DNA from: Nemertoderma westbladi
Lineage: Eukaryota > Xenacoelomorpha > Nemertodermatida > Nemertodermatidae
NCBI GenBank assembly: GCA_032718475.1
Contig: JAUCBJ010003859.1
Location: 1-22,391, forward strand
Reading direction: 5' to 3'
Length of the DNA: 22,391 bases
The notes below the pieces were generated by a model. It had not been told where the DNA came from and made no database searches. It saw nothing but the letters and a program-made list of their open reading frames with translations. Both the position numbers and the translations under genes were made by a program. Below, piece after piece: positions 1 through 9,215 of this stretch (the stretch's first letter is position 1; each line of letters begins with the position of its first letter).

Positions 1-505
1 TGTTCAATCGCCATCAAAACGCCATCATATCCAACCAAATTCGCTTTTTGCAATTTGAAATGTTTGCTACTTGTAATTTTCGTCCCACCAGCCAGACAAG
101 CACCAAAATTGACAGTTGCGTTACCACGAATGAGTTGTAACGTGTTGTATCGTGATCAGCTACCTTGAAAACCAGTATAGCTTCAGAATTACCAAACCAA
201 AGGCATAATTTGACAGTTTATAATTTTGTGCTAGGCTTACTTGTAATTTTCGTTCTGGGGCATGAGAATAGCACCAAAATTGGGTTTGCATTACCAGAAA
301 TATTTATAACTACTGTAGTTTCATCGTAATCAGCGACCTCGAAAACGTGTGCGTTCAGAATTATCAAACTAAACACAAATTGTTTTTATTTTGACATTAC
401 TTTACTTGTACTTTTCATACTGGGGGACCAAAATAGGAAAAAAATTATGGTTGCTTTTCCAAAAAATATTTTTAACAAGTTTTATCGTGATCAGTGACCT
501 AGAAA
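1..505 (-). repeat. Degenerate ~170-bp satellite units
   Basis: Three diverged units follow one another. Each starts with ACTTGTAATTTTCGT or a close variant (near 68, 239 and 405), then a CACCAAAATTG-like block, then an ATCGTGATCAGCGACC-like block ending in GAAAAC. Spacing is about 165-171 bp. The same blocks appear on the opposite strand inside the element at 19.7-21.3 kb, for example GGTTTTCGAGGGCGCTGATT near 20146, so this is one dispersed family. The left edge of the window cuts the array. No coding potential is seen. It may be the interior of another copy of the element on the right, but its ends are not visible here. Confidence 0.7.
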
Positions 506-511
506 ACCCTA

Positions 512-898
512 TTATTTAATAGGTTCAGCCACAATCTCCCGCAAAGCGGAGGCGGTTTGTTCAAGTGTCAAGCTTGGGGGAACCAATGAGACACCTCCAA
601 TGTTATATAGTGTCTGGTTGGAGATGTGTGAGCAATGTACTTGACACAGTGACCCCGAACTAGCATTCAGAGATTTGGTGTCCGCAGCAATTAGAGCCCA
701 GCATGGACTCTCATAGAGGAGTACTGGGACTATTGCTGCTCTAAATAATAGGACCTTAAGTTTCCAATTAATTATCTGTGACTTCCAAATCCTGGAAAGC
801 CTATGCAAGGCTGCCCATGCCTTTCCCTTACGTATTAGAAGGTCCTCACATCCATGATCCCAAGTAACAGAAGTCGTCCACATGCACAAGCATACCAT
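512..898 (-). pseudogene. LINE (non-LTR retrotransposon) ORF2 C-terminal fragment
   Basis: A 128-codon minus-strand open stretch resembles the end of a LINE reverse transcriptase. It has an AWAALHRLSRIWKS segment, then KLKVLLFRAAIVPVLLYESP and CWALIAADTKSL, matching the usual pattern of LF.A.V..VLLYG...W.LT followed by L in the post-RT region. ISNQTLYNIGGVSLVPPSLT then matches, nearly residue for residue, the plus-strand copy at 5.6-6.1 kb, so both come from one family. The segment that should read LDGTFTRML is disrupted, and the RLRFAGHC box is broken into SALREIV, so this copy is dead. No RT catalytic motif or endonuclease is present. The clade (CR1/L2, RTE or Jockey type) cannot be decided from this piece. 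Confidence 0.8.
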
Positions 899-1029
899 TC
901 TTTGGGCTTATGCACATACTATCAGATATTTCCTGAGGACTTTCAAAATGAACTGTCAACATTTTTGTTATTTGATTATTGGGCATTCGTTTTATGTTAT
1001 TATATATATATATATATTAATTTTTATAG

Positions 1030-1168
1030 TATTTGCGCCTCATTGGGTTATGTCAGTGCTTTAATTGGAATTAGCATGAATTAGTGAGAAAGCGAATTGC
1101 GTTATGTAGGGGACTTTTTAAGTCATAATAGGCCTAGGCCTAATCAAAATAATTTTATTTTATTTCAG
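1030..1168 (+). repeat. Upstream flank of SGNH-like exon, intron-like with 39-bp unit relic
   Basis: This flank, homologous to 21.68-21.82 kb, holds about one and a half copies of the 39-bp unit seen at 21.6 kb (GCGCCTCATTGGG, GGAATTAGC), then a GAGAAAGCGAATTGC block and a TAGGCCTAGGCCTA palindrome. It ends in a pyrimidine-rich run and TTTATTTCAG, a good 3' splice site at 1168. A short (TA)n run precedes it near 1003-1017. I read it as the end of an intron, or the 5' non-coding part of a repeated element. Confidence 0.55.
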
Positions 1169-1848
1169 GTAGCAGGAGTATAATGGCACAGTCACAGGGA
1201 GATCATGGATACAAATGGATATAAATGATCTTCGTTGTAGCAATATTGCACATGCTAGGAGAGATATTGTACAATGTCACGACAATCATGAGTATATGAT
1301 AAGTATTACTGGTGATTCACATATTAAACATTTATTACATTACATACCCAAATTAGATAGACCTCATGTTGAGCCAGGCATCTATCCAGACTATTTGGGT
1401 CTCAAAACAAGTGTTGGTAAGGTTGAATATTTCTTTCCTGAAATAAGAAAATACGTGCCGACTTTTAAAGAGTTTCTTTGCGTATTGAAGAACTACAAAA
1501 CAATGTTTTATAAACCATGTGCAATCTTTTTGTCACAAGGAGGGAATGATATCGCTGCTGGTGCGACTGTCTCAGAGACAGAGAGCAGTTTGAGACAATA
1601 CTTGCCCAACCTGCATGAATCCACTGGGGCTAAAGTTATTTTGGTAGAGCTATTTCCACATGTGAATAAATGCACTTTTTGACTACGGATTTATGGACCA
1701 AAGTGCATTTAAAATGTACATACAGGAATGGTTACAAGAAAAAAAACGGTTGGGGTTTCAAATTTTAATACGCAGCATACCGAAATTATTTATTTTAAAA
1801 AATGAATTTAATGTGAATGGAACTTCTAGAAACTTACGGCATAAATGA
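1169..1848 (+). pseudogene. SGNH-hydrolase-like (GDS esterase) exon, copy A
   Basis: The open frame 1215-1682 has two landmarks of SGNH hydrolases: ITGDSHIKHL (block I, GDS with the nucleophile serine) and LSQGGNDIAAG (block III, GxND). Between them are LHYIPKL and a KEFLCVLKNYKTMFYKPCAI strand typical of the fold. The frame stops at 1682. The +1 frame from 1681 to 1848 continues sensibly (DYGFMDQSAF, IQEWLQEKKRLGFQIL, then FNVNG), like the helix after block III, so a frameshift probably splits the domain. A 3' splice acceptor lies at 1168; ATGGCACAGTCACAGG at 1183 is conserved with the 21.8-kb copy but soon meets a stop. Known context: SGNH/esterase domains occur in CR1-like ORF1 proteins and in some DIRS/Ngaro elements. 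I infer a mobile-element or recently duplicated origin. Substrate unknown. Confidence 0.6.
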
Positions 1849-2079
1849 AAAATAATGTCGATTATGACACCAAATGTCTTTTCCACGATTATTCGACAAT
1901 AACAAATTGTGTCTACCATTCTGATAATAGTGATTCTTGTTTTAATTATTGTTCTGTGAAACTCGCGGTTGGTTATGGGAAATGGTTATCATCGAATTAA
2001 TGTATATATAATTAATTATTGTGTTATTATATGCTTCTTATATTTGTTGATTATACATATACTAGGGTGTGTCTGGAAT

Positions 2080-2760
2080 CACTTTTTTTGCGGAATGGCT
2101 TAGCAACTCATACAATTGAGGAGGCTTGGCATCCTGATATGAATACTGATTTTTTTTCAAAAATCAATGATGGGATCAGGTGGCTCCAGATGGATCAAGA
2201 TATGACGTCATTGGCAGAAAAGGTTATTTTTAGAATATCATTGATTCGTGAAATTATTTTCCAAAAACGGTGCAACTTGCACCAGTGAGAAAGATTAAGG
2301 CATTCAGTTGATTGTTGAAATACATTTTATATTTGATTGATCGGATCAGGTGGCTCCAGATGGATCAAGATATGACGTCATTGGCAGAAAAGGTTATTTT
2401 TAGTAGAATATCATTGATTCGTGAAATTATTTTCCAAAAACGGTACAACTTGCACCAGTGAGAAAGATTAGGGCATTCAGTTGATTGTTGAAATACATTT
2501 TAGATTTGATTGATCGGATCAGGTGGCTCCAGATGAATCAAGATATGTCGTCATTGGTAGAAAAGGCTATTTTTAGAATATCATTGATTTGTGAAATTAT
2601 TTTCCAAAAACGGTACAACTTGCATATAAATGAGAAAGATCCGGGCATTGAGTTGATTGTTGAAAGTTGATTTTTGAAAGTTGAGTTGATTGTTTAGTTG
2701 ATTGTTTAGTTTTTATTGATGGGACCAGTTGGCTCCAGAGTAACTAAATGGTGACGTCAT
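2080..2760 (+). repeat. Tandem ~170-bp module, possible SGNH block-V exon copies
   Basis: Near-identical units begin with GATCAGGTGGCTCCAG near 2175, 2343 and 2517, with a decayed fourth near 2721. Each can be read as IRWLQMDQDMTSLAEKVIF, then RISLIREIIFQKR. The first is preceded by FFSKINDG, giving NDGIRWLQ...LAEKV. This resembles the last catalytic block of SGNH hydrolases (DGxHL...G...LAEKV), with the catalytic histidine position occupied by Arg. I infer that it is the downstream exon of the gene fragment at 1.2-1.85 kb and that it was tandemly copied. Units 1, 2 and 4 contain the palindrome TGACGTCA; unit 3 has lost it. The array ends in a TTGATTGTTGAAAG-like low-complexity run (2650-2710). 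Confidence 0.55.
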
Positions 2761-3441
2761 ACCTAAAAATGTCCAATTGAAGAACAAAAAGTGCTAATAA
2801 TAGAACCACTCTCATATGATATGGTAAGTAAAGTAGGAAAATAATGCTGAATCATGCCAATCACTGAATCATGCCAAATAAGAAAGCCTTACATTGATAT
2901 AAAAAAATATAGTACCTTTACTGTACCAAAAAAATACAGTGGCTACAAATTAGCAAATTATATGGCGGGTTTTTTGAAATATGTTTTGGTACTGATTAAT
3001 AGATATTCTCACTAGTCAGTTTCTCCTGTTATGTCTGTCGACTGTGTTACACAGTAAGAAGCCTACATGCTGAAATTCTGAAATATACTACTGTAATTCT
3101 GGAATTTACAGTCTCATTTGCAAACCTCTACCTATAAATATATAAATAGAGTAACATAATAGTAATAAATTAGATTGTGTTTCAAAGTTTGCGGGATAGG
3201 CATCAATTCATTGATTAGGTTTAGCTTTACGGACAGGATACGCCACATCATGGATGTTTTCCATGTGTGCCCGCAGCCCGGTCTGTAAAAATTTACAATT
3301 AAAATGAGAAAATAGAGATGTATAATATGTAAACTGTTTATAAAGCCGATTTTTAGTTTTTAAGTTGGGGAACATTTTGTTTACCCTGTTCTAATTGAAA
3401 TTTTTGAGAATTTTCATAAACTTCCTTTATTTTCTCTGTAG
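2761..3441. other. No gene recognised
   Basis: AT-rich sequence without convincing open frames or known repeat ends. The only notable site is a TTTTCTCTGTAG 3' splice-acceptor-like string at 3430-3441, immediately before the duplicated unit. Confidence 0.5.
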
Positions 3442-3660
3442 GCCAAGGCCACATATTCCACATAATGATGAATTGTTACTTTGTTGCATAGCAACCGTGC
3501 TGTATCAAGATTACTTGCTTCCAAAGAGTGTAGTGGTAAATTAAAAAGCCACATATTCCACAATGATGAATTGTTACTTTGTTGCATAGCAACCGTGCTG
3601 TATCAAGATTACTTGCTTCCAAAGAGTGTAGCGGTAAATTCAAAAGACATCAATGCCTAA
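3442..3660 (+). repeat. Tandem duplication of ~97-bp exon-like unit
   Basis: Two almost identical units lie head to tail (about 3449-3546 and 3547-3645), starting GCCACATATTCCACA. Each keeps the same open frame, read as NDELLLCCIATVLYQDYLLP followed by KSV. In the first copy the frame runs 3443-3544; in the second it runs 3547-3660. The first follows an acceptor-like CTCTGTAG. A 2-bp indel separates the copies upstream of the shared frame. Product not recognised. Retention of one frame in both copies suggests an exon, but the duplication may simply be too recent to have decayed. Confidence 0.4.
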
Positions 3661-3755
3661 GGTTTCAAAAAACATTGTAGTAGGCCTACTGTATAGTATT
3701 ATATTTTACTGTAATATTAGTATTATAAGTATTATCGCGAGTTGTATTTAGGATC

Positions 3756-4585
3756 TTGTGTACATGTGAAATGAGTACAAGAACCAGCACTGCCAAACTA
3801 TATGGCCAACCAGCCAAACTACCATTCAATCAATTACCTACCCTTAGAGAAGTTCTACAACACTACCAGTACACAAAAGAAGATTACAAAACAGCAAATG
3901 CTACAAGTAAGGAACCTGGATACCGCACAATTTCGCAACTAGTGGCAAATGATGTTACAGAGATTTATGCACATGCCAGCATACCAACTATCAGTGTTGA
4001 AGGTATCATTAAAAAGATAATCAAATCAGTATTGGATGTAAAGAAATTGAAAAAGTTTTGAGATGATCAAAAGTCGAAGCCATATTATGTGGAAAGAGTT
4101 GAAATGATGCAAACAAATTTTAATGGACTGTTTGATGTTGTTGATGATAAAAGTGTTGCTGCTAGAGAGTTGGATTTCTTGAAAGATCAGCGTAATAATC
4201 GAAGGATGGTTATCGGTAGTCTAGATCGTTTAGTGAGTACAGCTAACATCAAGCGGGTTACCATAAATTATCAGGCAGCTCAGCGGCATGAGCGAGAAGC
4301 AGTAAGACGTAGGTTATCTTATCCTTTAGTTTGTGAGGAATCAGTTCCTGATTCTCTTCCAAATTCTATAACTAATCAAAATGATGGAATTCCAAATAAA
4401 GTAGTGAAACGTTCTGATGGCCAAGACACCAAGATTGACAGCAGCGATGATGAATCTTGTTACAATTTCAAAAAGCCTCAGCCACTCGTTAATGTCTCAG
4501 CTGTTTGCCATGAAGCCAGTCGGTATGGTGTATCTTTAAGAGCAACAGCTGCAATTGCCTCAGCTACTCTCAGTGATAGCACTTG
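3756..4585 (+). pseudogene. N-terminal part of a transposon-associated LPTxREVLQ protein family
   Basis: The first frame (3756-4061) contains NQLPTLREVLQHYQY, then ISQLVANDVTEIYAHASIPT, then KKLKKF and a stop. After the stop a second frame (ATG at 4089, but open earlier) reads NFNGLFDVVDD, then ARELDFLKDQRNNRRMVIGS followed by LD, and later EASRYGVSLRATAAIASATL followed by SD. From memory, arthropod and cnidarian genomes contain large uncharacterised families with the same series (LPTxxEVLQ, VxxxWxxAxIPT, LFDIA, ExDFLxDQRxxRxMVIGxxD, YGISDRAAAAIAS), followed by an RNase H-like domain. Here the later part is missing: the similarity ends near 4585 and the stop at 4059-4061 splits the protein. 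It is probably a dead copy. Function of the family unknown; it behaves like a mobile element. Confidence 0.6.
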
Positions 4586-5609
4586 CAACGAACGAAAATG
4601 CAAGGATGGCCAAATATGGCAATGCCCTGTGCGCAATTGCAGGAAGGAGAAGCTATTCGTCACAAATAATAATAATGGTAACAACAATGGTAAAGAAATC
4701 ACTGAGCTGCCCAGAGTTCCAGTTCATTATTACAAAAGCGATCAATTGAATGGATTGACTTTGCAAATAGGGTATTTAGCACTGCCCAGAGTTATCTCTA
4801 GTATAGAGCTATTGTTGACTAAGGTCAGTGTATTGTCTGACCTATCAGCAAAACCTCATAGCACCACTGAAAAACAGTGGGATTTAATACAAGCATCGTT
4901 GGGAACCTTTTATACAGAAGCAGTTGCGATGCAAGATTTGCTATTCACACAAAGCGTAAAGGCTATCAATAAGAAGATGAAAAGCGCGGCCTGGAACAAG
5001 CTGGGAGCAAAGGGAAGTAATTTGCCTGAAAACATAAAGGCACAATTTGATGTATCAACTTCTTTCCCGTATCTGTTAAAGAGAGGGGCCACAATCCATG
5101 GCAGATTGAGAAGCATCTAGAAGGGCAATAAAAAATTAAAAGACGCGGAGGGGTTGCTGAAAAAATCCAGAGCAATAAGAAAGAGATTGGTGGATGGAGT
5201 ATCCTCCCCCTTTCAGAAAGAAGCAATCTTGAGGCTCTTCACGGATGAAGGATTCCAAAACGGTAAGGAGCTACTAAAAAGTAAATTGATAACTTTAACT
5301 TTATACACGAAGCCCAAGAGAAATGCCCAATACACCCTCAGTCTGTCCCACTGGTGGCTCCGGAGGAATGACCCCCCATTTAAGAGAACAGTGGAAAGAA
5401 TTTTTCCTTACGCTACAGCAGATACCATTGACAACGATACATGACCCATGGGTCCCAATCATGGCATGTATGGAAGCATTTTCGGAGAATCCCGAAACTA
5501 TTTGCAACATGTTTCCTGTGGGAGAGGAGTATAAAATACCCTCTAGTTCTGAGTGGACAAGACTGAGCACCTCCAAGAAAGCTCAAGAATCACAACAGGC
5601 TATTGTACC
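4586..5609 (+). other. Unrecognised open stretches, fragmentary
   Basis: The frame from the preceding entry stays open to 5120 but changes character after 4585: it has a cysteine pair in IWQCPVRNCRKEKL, an Asn-rich run from an AATAATAATGG-type repeat near 4666-4700, and a hydrophobic helix-like LQIGYLALPRVISSIELLLT. Two further frames, 5154-5444 (LLKKSRAIRKRLVDGVSSPF) and 5323-5682, overlap each other. I recognise none of these. They may be the middle of the element starting at 3756, of the LINE at 5610, or a third repeat. Splice sites are not obvious. Confidence 0.3.
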
Positions 5610-6101
5610 AGTAGTGGCAAAATTTGGAAGTCACCGAGAATTAATTGGAAACTTAAGGTCCGATTATTTAGAGCAGCAGTAGTTCCAGTACTCCTCTACG
5701 GGAGTCCATGCTGGGCTCTAACTGCAGAGGACACCAAATCGCTGGATGGCACATTCACAAGAATGCTACACCGGTTTCATTGTGTCAAGTACAATGCACA
5801 CATCTCCAACCAAACACTATATAACATTGGAGGTATCTCATTGGTCCCCCCAAGCTTGACACTAGAACAAAATCGCCTCCGCTTTGCAGGACATTGCTTT
5901 CGCCGTGAGGACCAGCCAGTGCATAATCTTGTACTTTGGCAGCCTCATGGAGTGAATAAGCATGGTGGACAGCTCATGTCTTTCTTGAGACGCATCTTAA
6001 AGGACACTGGCCTTGAAGATGCGGATGATCTAGCAAATTTCATGGGTGATAGGGAGTTGTGGCGGTGCAATTTTGTTGACAAGCCGGCACAGCATTTTTA
6101 A
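5610..6101 (+). pseudogene. LINE ORF2 C-terminal fragment
   Basis: The frame reads IWKSPRINWKLKVRLF, RAAVVPVLLYGSPCWALT, then LDGTFTRMLHRFHCV, ISNQTLYNIGGISLVPPSLT, RLRFAGHCFRREDQPVHNLV and LWQPHG, ending in LRRILKDTGLEDADDL and GDRELWR before the stop. This is the standard order of the region after the reverse transcriptase domain in many LINEs (LDGTYTRMLR, RLRFAGHCxR, LVLWxP.HG, LxxDTGL, DRxxWR). It is better preserved than its minus-strand relative at 512-898. The frame opens upstream at 5553, but residues before about 5610 do not match the family. RT motifs are absent, so this is only the tail. No typical 3' UTR follows; another LINE segment begins within a few bases of the stop. Confidence 0.85.
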
Positions 6102-6103
6102 AA

Positions 6104-6600
6104 ATGCAGCTGCAATGCAGCATGCCGATCCTAGTAGTAGACCTCTACAAGGCGCATAAAGAGTCCCGACTCAAACAGACTACAGCGGCCAAGAATGCAG
6201 TTAAGGCTGCATCTAGGTCCCTGAACAGGCAGCACTCTGTTAATTTACAGGAGCTAATAAACCAACAGGTTGATGCCATCAATGATGCTGACGACAGCAG
6301 GCAATCATCCCAGGCATGGAGATCGATCAACTTGCTTGCTGGTCGAAAAAGCCAACCAACCACCAAGGTTAAGGCTGAATCACCAGCCAATCGCCTCAAT
6401 GGTTGGAAGGCCCACTTTGAAAAGCTCCTCAATAATGACAGGGTATTGCCTGGTAACTTTAAAGAAGTAAAAGTGTCTGAGTCTGTACTACCAGATATTC
6501 CCATTGTTGATATCTCCTTTGCAGAAGTGAAGGCTGCTGCAAAGAGCATTAAGACCAATCGTGCCAGTGGAGTGGATGGTGTTCCCGATGGTGATGGGGA
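6104..6600 (+). pseudogene. LINE ORF2 internal fragment (between endonuclease and RT)
   Basis: This frame resembles the linker between the endonuclease and the start of the RT domain. It has basic helices (AAKNAVKAASRSLNRQ), AWRSINLLAGRKSQPTTKVK, then NGWKAHFEKLLNN, a SFAEVKAAAKSIKTNRASGV segment and DGVP. The pattern W..HF..LLN, then EV..A...IK..KA.GVDGIP, is common to many LINE ORF2 proteins and marks the entry to the RT domain. Similarity ends at the DGVP motif; the open frame then runs on without resemblance to 6682. It lies directly after a LINE C-terminus, so the order is reversed relative to a normal ORF2. Either two truncated copies abut or one copy was rearranged. Confidence 0.75.
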
Positions 6601-6682
6601 CTTGGACAATCAGTTCCTGGCTTACATTATATCCTATAGTTGGCCAATCAGTGATCAGAACGCCTTCCAATTGTGTAGCTAG

Positions 6683-7137
6683 CTTACCTAGGCCCTAAGG
6701 CAGTTGCTTAGCTGGAAACAATTGGAAGCTTATACAAAATTAATTATTATTAGTTTGCTTATTAATTTGAACCATATACAATAATATAATTTTTTAGCTT
6801 TCAAAGCCAATACTGATGTTGATAAATCATCGTATTGTGCTCCCTAGAGATATGATACTGGTGTTTTTATGATTTTATACTGAAATTACGATAATTTTAT
6901 AGGACCCCAATTGTTTCTTTTATCAATTAGTTCAGTTTTAAAAAATTTAGACCTATGCTTATTTTTAGGGAAATTTAGAAATAAAAATAAAAAATATACC
7001 GGTACAAAAATATTCTGATAGTGACTAATAAGATTTACTTATCTATATTATAACTTTTAAGCTACAAATATATTAGATATAGATATTAGAGATATAGATA
7101 TAATATAGATATACATAAATATAAATAGATAGTAAGT
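6683..7137. other. AT-rich sequence, GATATA low-complexity run
   Basis: No gene is seen. From about 7070 to 7130 a run of imperfect GATATA / TATAGATA repeats directly precedes the HTH exon. Confidence 0.5.
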
Positions 7138-7311
7138 ATGGGTAAATATATTTGGAAAACAAAGTCCCGAGATTATAAAACTACATATTCTGATAATGAT
7201 TTAAAGGCAGCGCTTTGGGCAATAAAATCGGGGAAGAAACTCTTAACAGTTAAGAAAGAATACAAGATTCCTTATGGAACACTGTGGCGTGCAGTTAAGG
7301 GTAGAGGGTAG
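7138..7311 (+). CDS. Pipsqueak-type HTH (HTH_psq) exon, partial gene
   Basis: A 57-codon frame starts at ATG 7138 and stops at TAG 7309-7311. It reads MGKYIWKTKSRDYKTTYSDN, then DLKAALWAIKSGKKLL, then KKEYKIPYGTLWRAVKG. This matches the psq helix-turn-helix (Y...DL..A+.A+K.GK......A.+.Y.IP.GTLW...KG), a DNA-binding domain found in Pipsqueak proteins and at the N-terminus of many pogo/Tigger-like and other transposon proteins. The expected alanine-serine pair in the second helix is replaced by TV. A donor-like GGGTAGGT at the end suggests the real product may be spliced rather than stopping here. No DDE domain follows directly; the Mutator-like segment at 7860 is on the same strand but a link is unproven. 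Confidence 0.7.
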   Translation: MGKYIWKTKSRDYKTTYSDNDLKAALWAIKSGKKLLTVKKEYKIPYGTLWRAVKGRG

Positions 7312-7859
7312 GTTGTAGGTTCAAAAAAACGGGAAAAATTTTTTTGTAGTGTTTTGTGCAGAATTTTATGGGGAAACCGAATAAAAAAACAATTTGTCCA
7401 TATCTTGATTCGTTTTCATTATTGTTGGTAAATTATCCATAGCGGGAAATTCAAATTTTATAAATTACAATGTTAGATCAACTTCTATTTTTTATAGGAC
7501 ATGTAGGCCTAGATAGTACAGTAGTAGGCCTGTCAGTGCCAAGGCATAAATTATTGCAGAAGGCACTTTTCATTACTCTTCTATAGACTCTTTAATTAAT
7601 TAATTGTCATTACTACTGACTACTGTACTTTTAATTAAGATAATTACGTCAGTACATGTCAGTCAGTATAGCAACATGCGGTGATACTGGTAACTGTTGA
7701 ATATACTGTAGATCAAGCCTACCTATGTTGCCACTGTGCTGCTGTGCATATACCATGGAACATTTATTTCATTGTACTCAAAGTACTAAGCTAACGGCTA
7801 AACATAAATATCAAGGAAACCTCTAATACTAAACGCGGATCGAAGTGTGCAGCATATAG
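7312..7859. other. No gene recognised
   Basis: Non-coding, AT-rich. It holds several TAGGCCT palindromes (about 7504-7530) and repeated TACTGTA/GTCAGT strings, and ends with an acceptor-like GTGTGCAG near 7846-7853 just before the transposase frame opens. Confidence 0.5.
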
Positions 7860-8651
7860 AAATATAAAACTAATACACAGAGAGCTACTTCTGCAAATGG
7901 TGGCTATATAATTATTCATAGTGATATATTGACAAAAGTTTTAGGATCATATGTTGTTTGTAAGAGTTGTAAGGAAGGTATCATTTCTCTTCGAATTGGT
8001 GATGATCATGTTGGCCTATCAGTTCAACTCAATCTTGACTGCGATAAATGTCAACTCAAAGAGAGCTGTATGTCGTCACCAAATACAACTACAAAAAATA
8101 AACTGTATGATGTCAATATGAGAGCAGTTTATGCGTTTTGCTGTTTTGGTTTGGGGAAAGAGAGTGCAGAAACATTCTGCGCGATGATGGATCTACCACC
8201 ACCACTTACTAAACAATCCAAGTATCAACAAATTATAAAAGATAGTCTGGAGAGAATATCATTATCTTCAATGAAGAATGCTGCCAAAGAAGCAGTACTA
8301 GAAAATCATAGTGACGTAAAGACGGACATTGCTATTAGCCTTGATGGCTCATGGCAGAAGCGGGGGCATAAGTCCCTCAATGGTATTGTGAGCTGTACAT
8401 CTGTGGACACTGGACGAATTATAGATGTCCAGACTTTCTCGAAATACTGCCATCAGTGTACTATGATAAACCTTATCAAGGATACAACAAAGAAGTTTGA
8501 GGCTATGGAGCTACACAAGAATATGTGTTTGAAGAATTACGCAGGATCTAGTGGGGGAATGGAAGTAGCTGGGGCTAAGGCGATATTTTGTAGATCAATA
8601 TCTGAGCGGGGGGGTCCGTTATACACAGTGTCTCTGTGTACATTGGTATAG
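7860..8651 (+). pseudogene. Mutator-like transposase domain protein, 3'-truncated
   Basis: The frame is open from 7860 (no ATG; first usable TTG at 7929), so the true start is probably in an upstream exon. It begins SANGGYIIIHSDIL, followed by a cysteine-rich part with CKSCKEG and CDKCQLKESC. The centre has IAISLDGSWQKRGHKSLNGI, with the presumed first catalytic Asp in SLDGSW (codon 139 from 7929). YCHQCTMINLI, HKNMCLKNYAGSSGGMEVAG and a YTV segment follow. This order (SFDGTWxKRG, YCxxC, HxxxCxxNYxGSSGxMEV) is the Mutator-like transposase domain family common in invertebrates. The frame is lost exactly where the next conserved block (GDGDSK-type, second Asp) should be; a broken TACATTGGT (YIG) is visible at about 8638-8646. 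The rest of the catalytic domain is missing, so it is inactive. Confidence 0.8.
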
Positions 8652-9215
8652 GATGGGATGGGGGGACAAAAAAGACAGACATAGTATCCTAGAAAGCTTA
8701 CACATTAGAAGCTTTAGGTCCAAGAGCCATTAATAAGCGTTTGTAGGTCACCAGTTACTTACAGTTTGTAAGTAGTACAGTAGTATGTACTGTAGCAGTC
8801 TTGTCGTGCTAATTGGCCTGTGCGATTTTGTGCTATTTCAGTATTTAATATGCAATTTCCATTCATTATTAATAATTAGGCCACTTCCATATTTCCATAT
8901 TATAACTTCTGTATATAGGACTGTATGCATTGATACATTGATAAGTACCGGCTATTGCCGTCGAAATATATTTGTAATTAATTACCATATTATATATACT
9001 ATATTATTATATACGTCTCCAACTTTAGTCTTATTACACAATAGTATTATTATTAATAAACTACTAACAACTAATATTACTATTAATAAACATTATTAAA
9101 AAGTGATAACAATTCCACTTAATTCACTGAATTATTAAAATCGTCACAACAAACGTACAATTACACAAAAATACACCTTATGTCATTTAACCAAATATTA
9201 TCGTATAAACCAATA
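8652..9215. other. AT-rich, no gene recognised
   Basis: Extremely AT-rich (TATTATTA-type runs, about 8990-9110). The open frames here are low-complexity and not credible proteins. Confidence 0.5.

Noticed and set aside
8785-9099. 104-codon ORF
   Set aside because: AT-rich low-complexity translation (Ile/Asn/Tyr/Leu), no domain or splice context.
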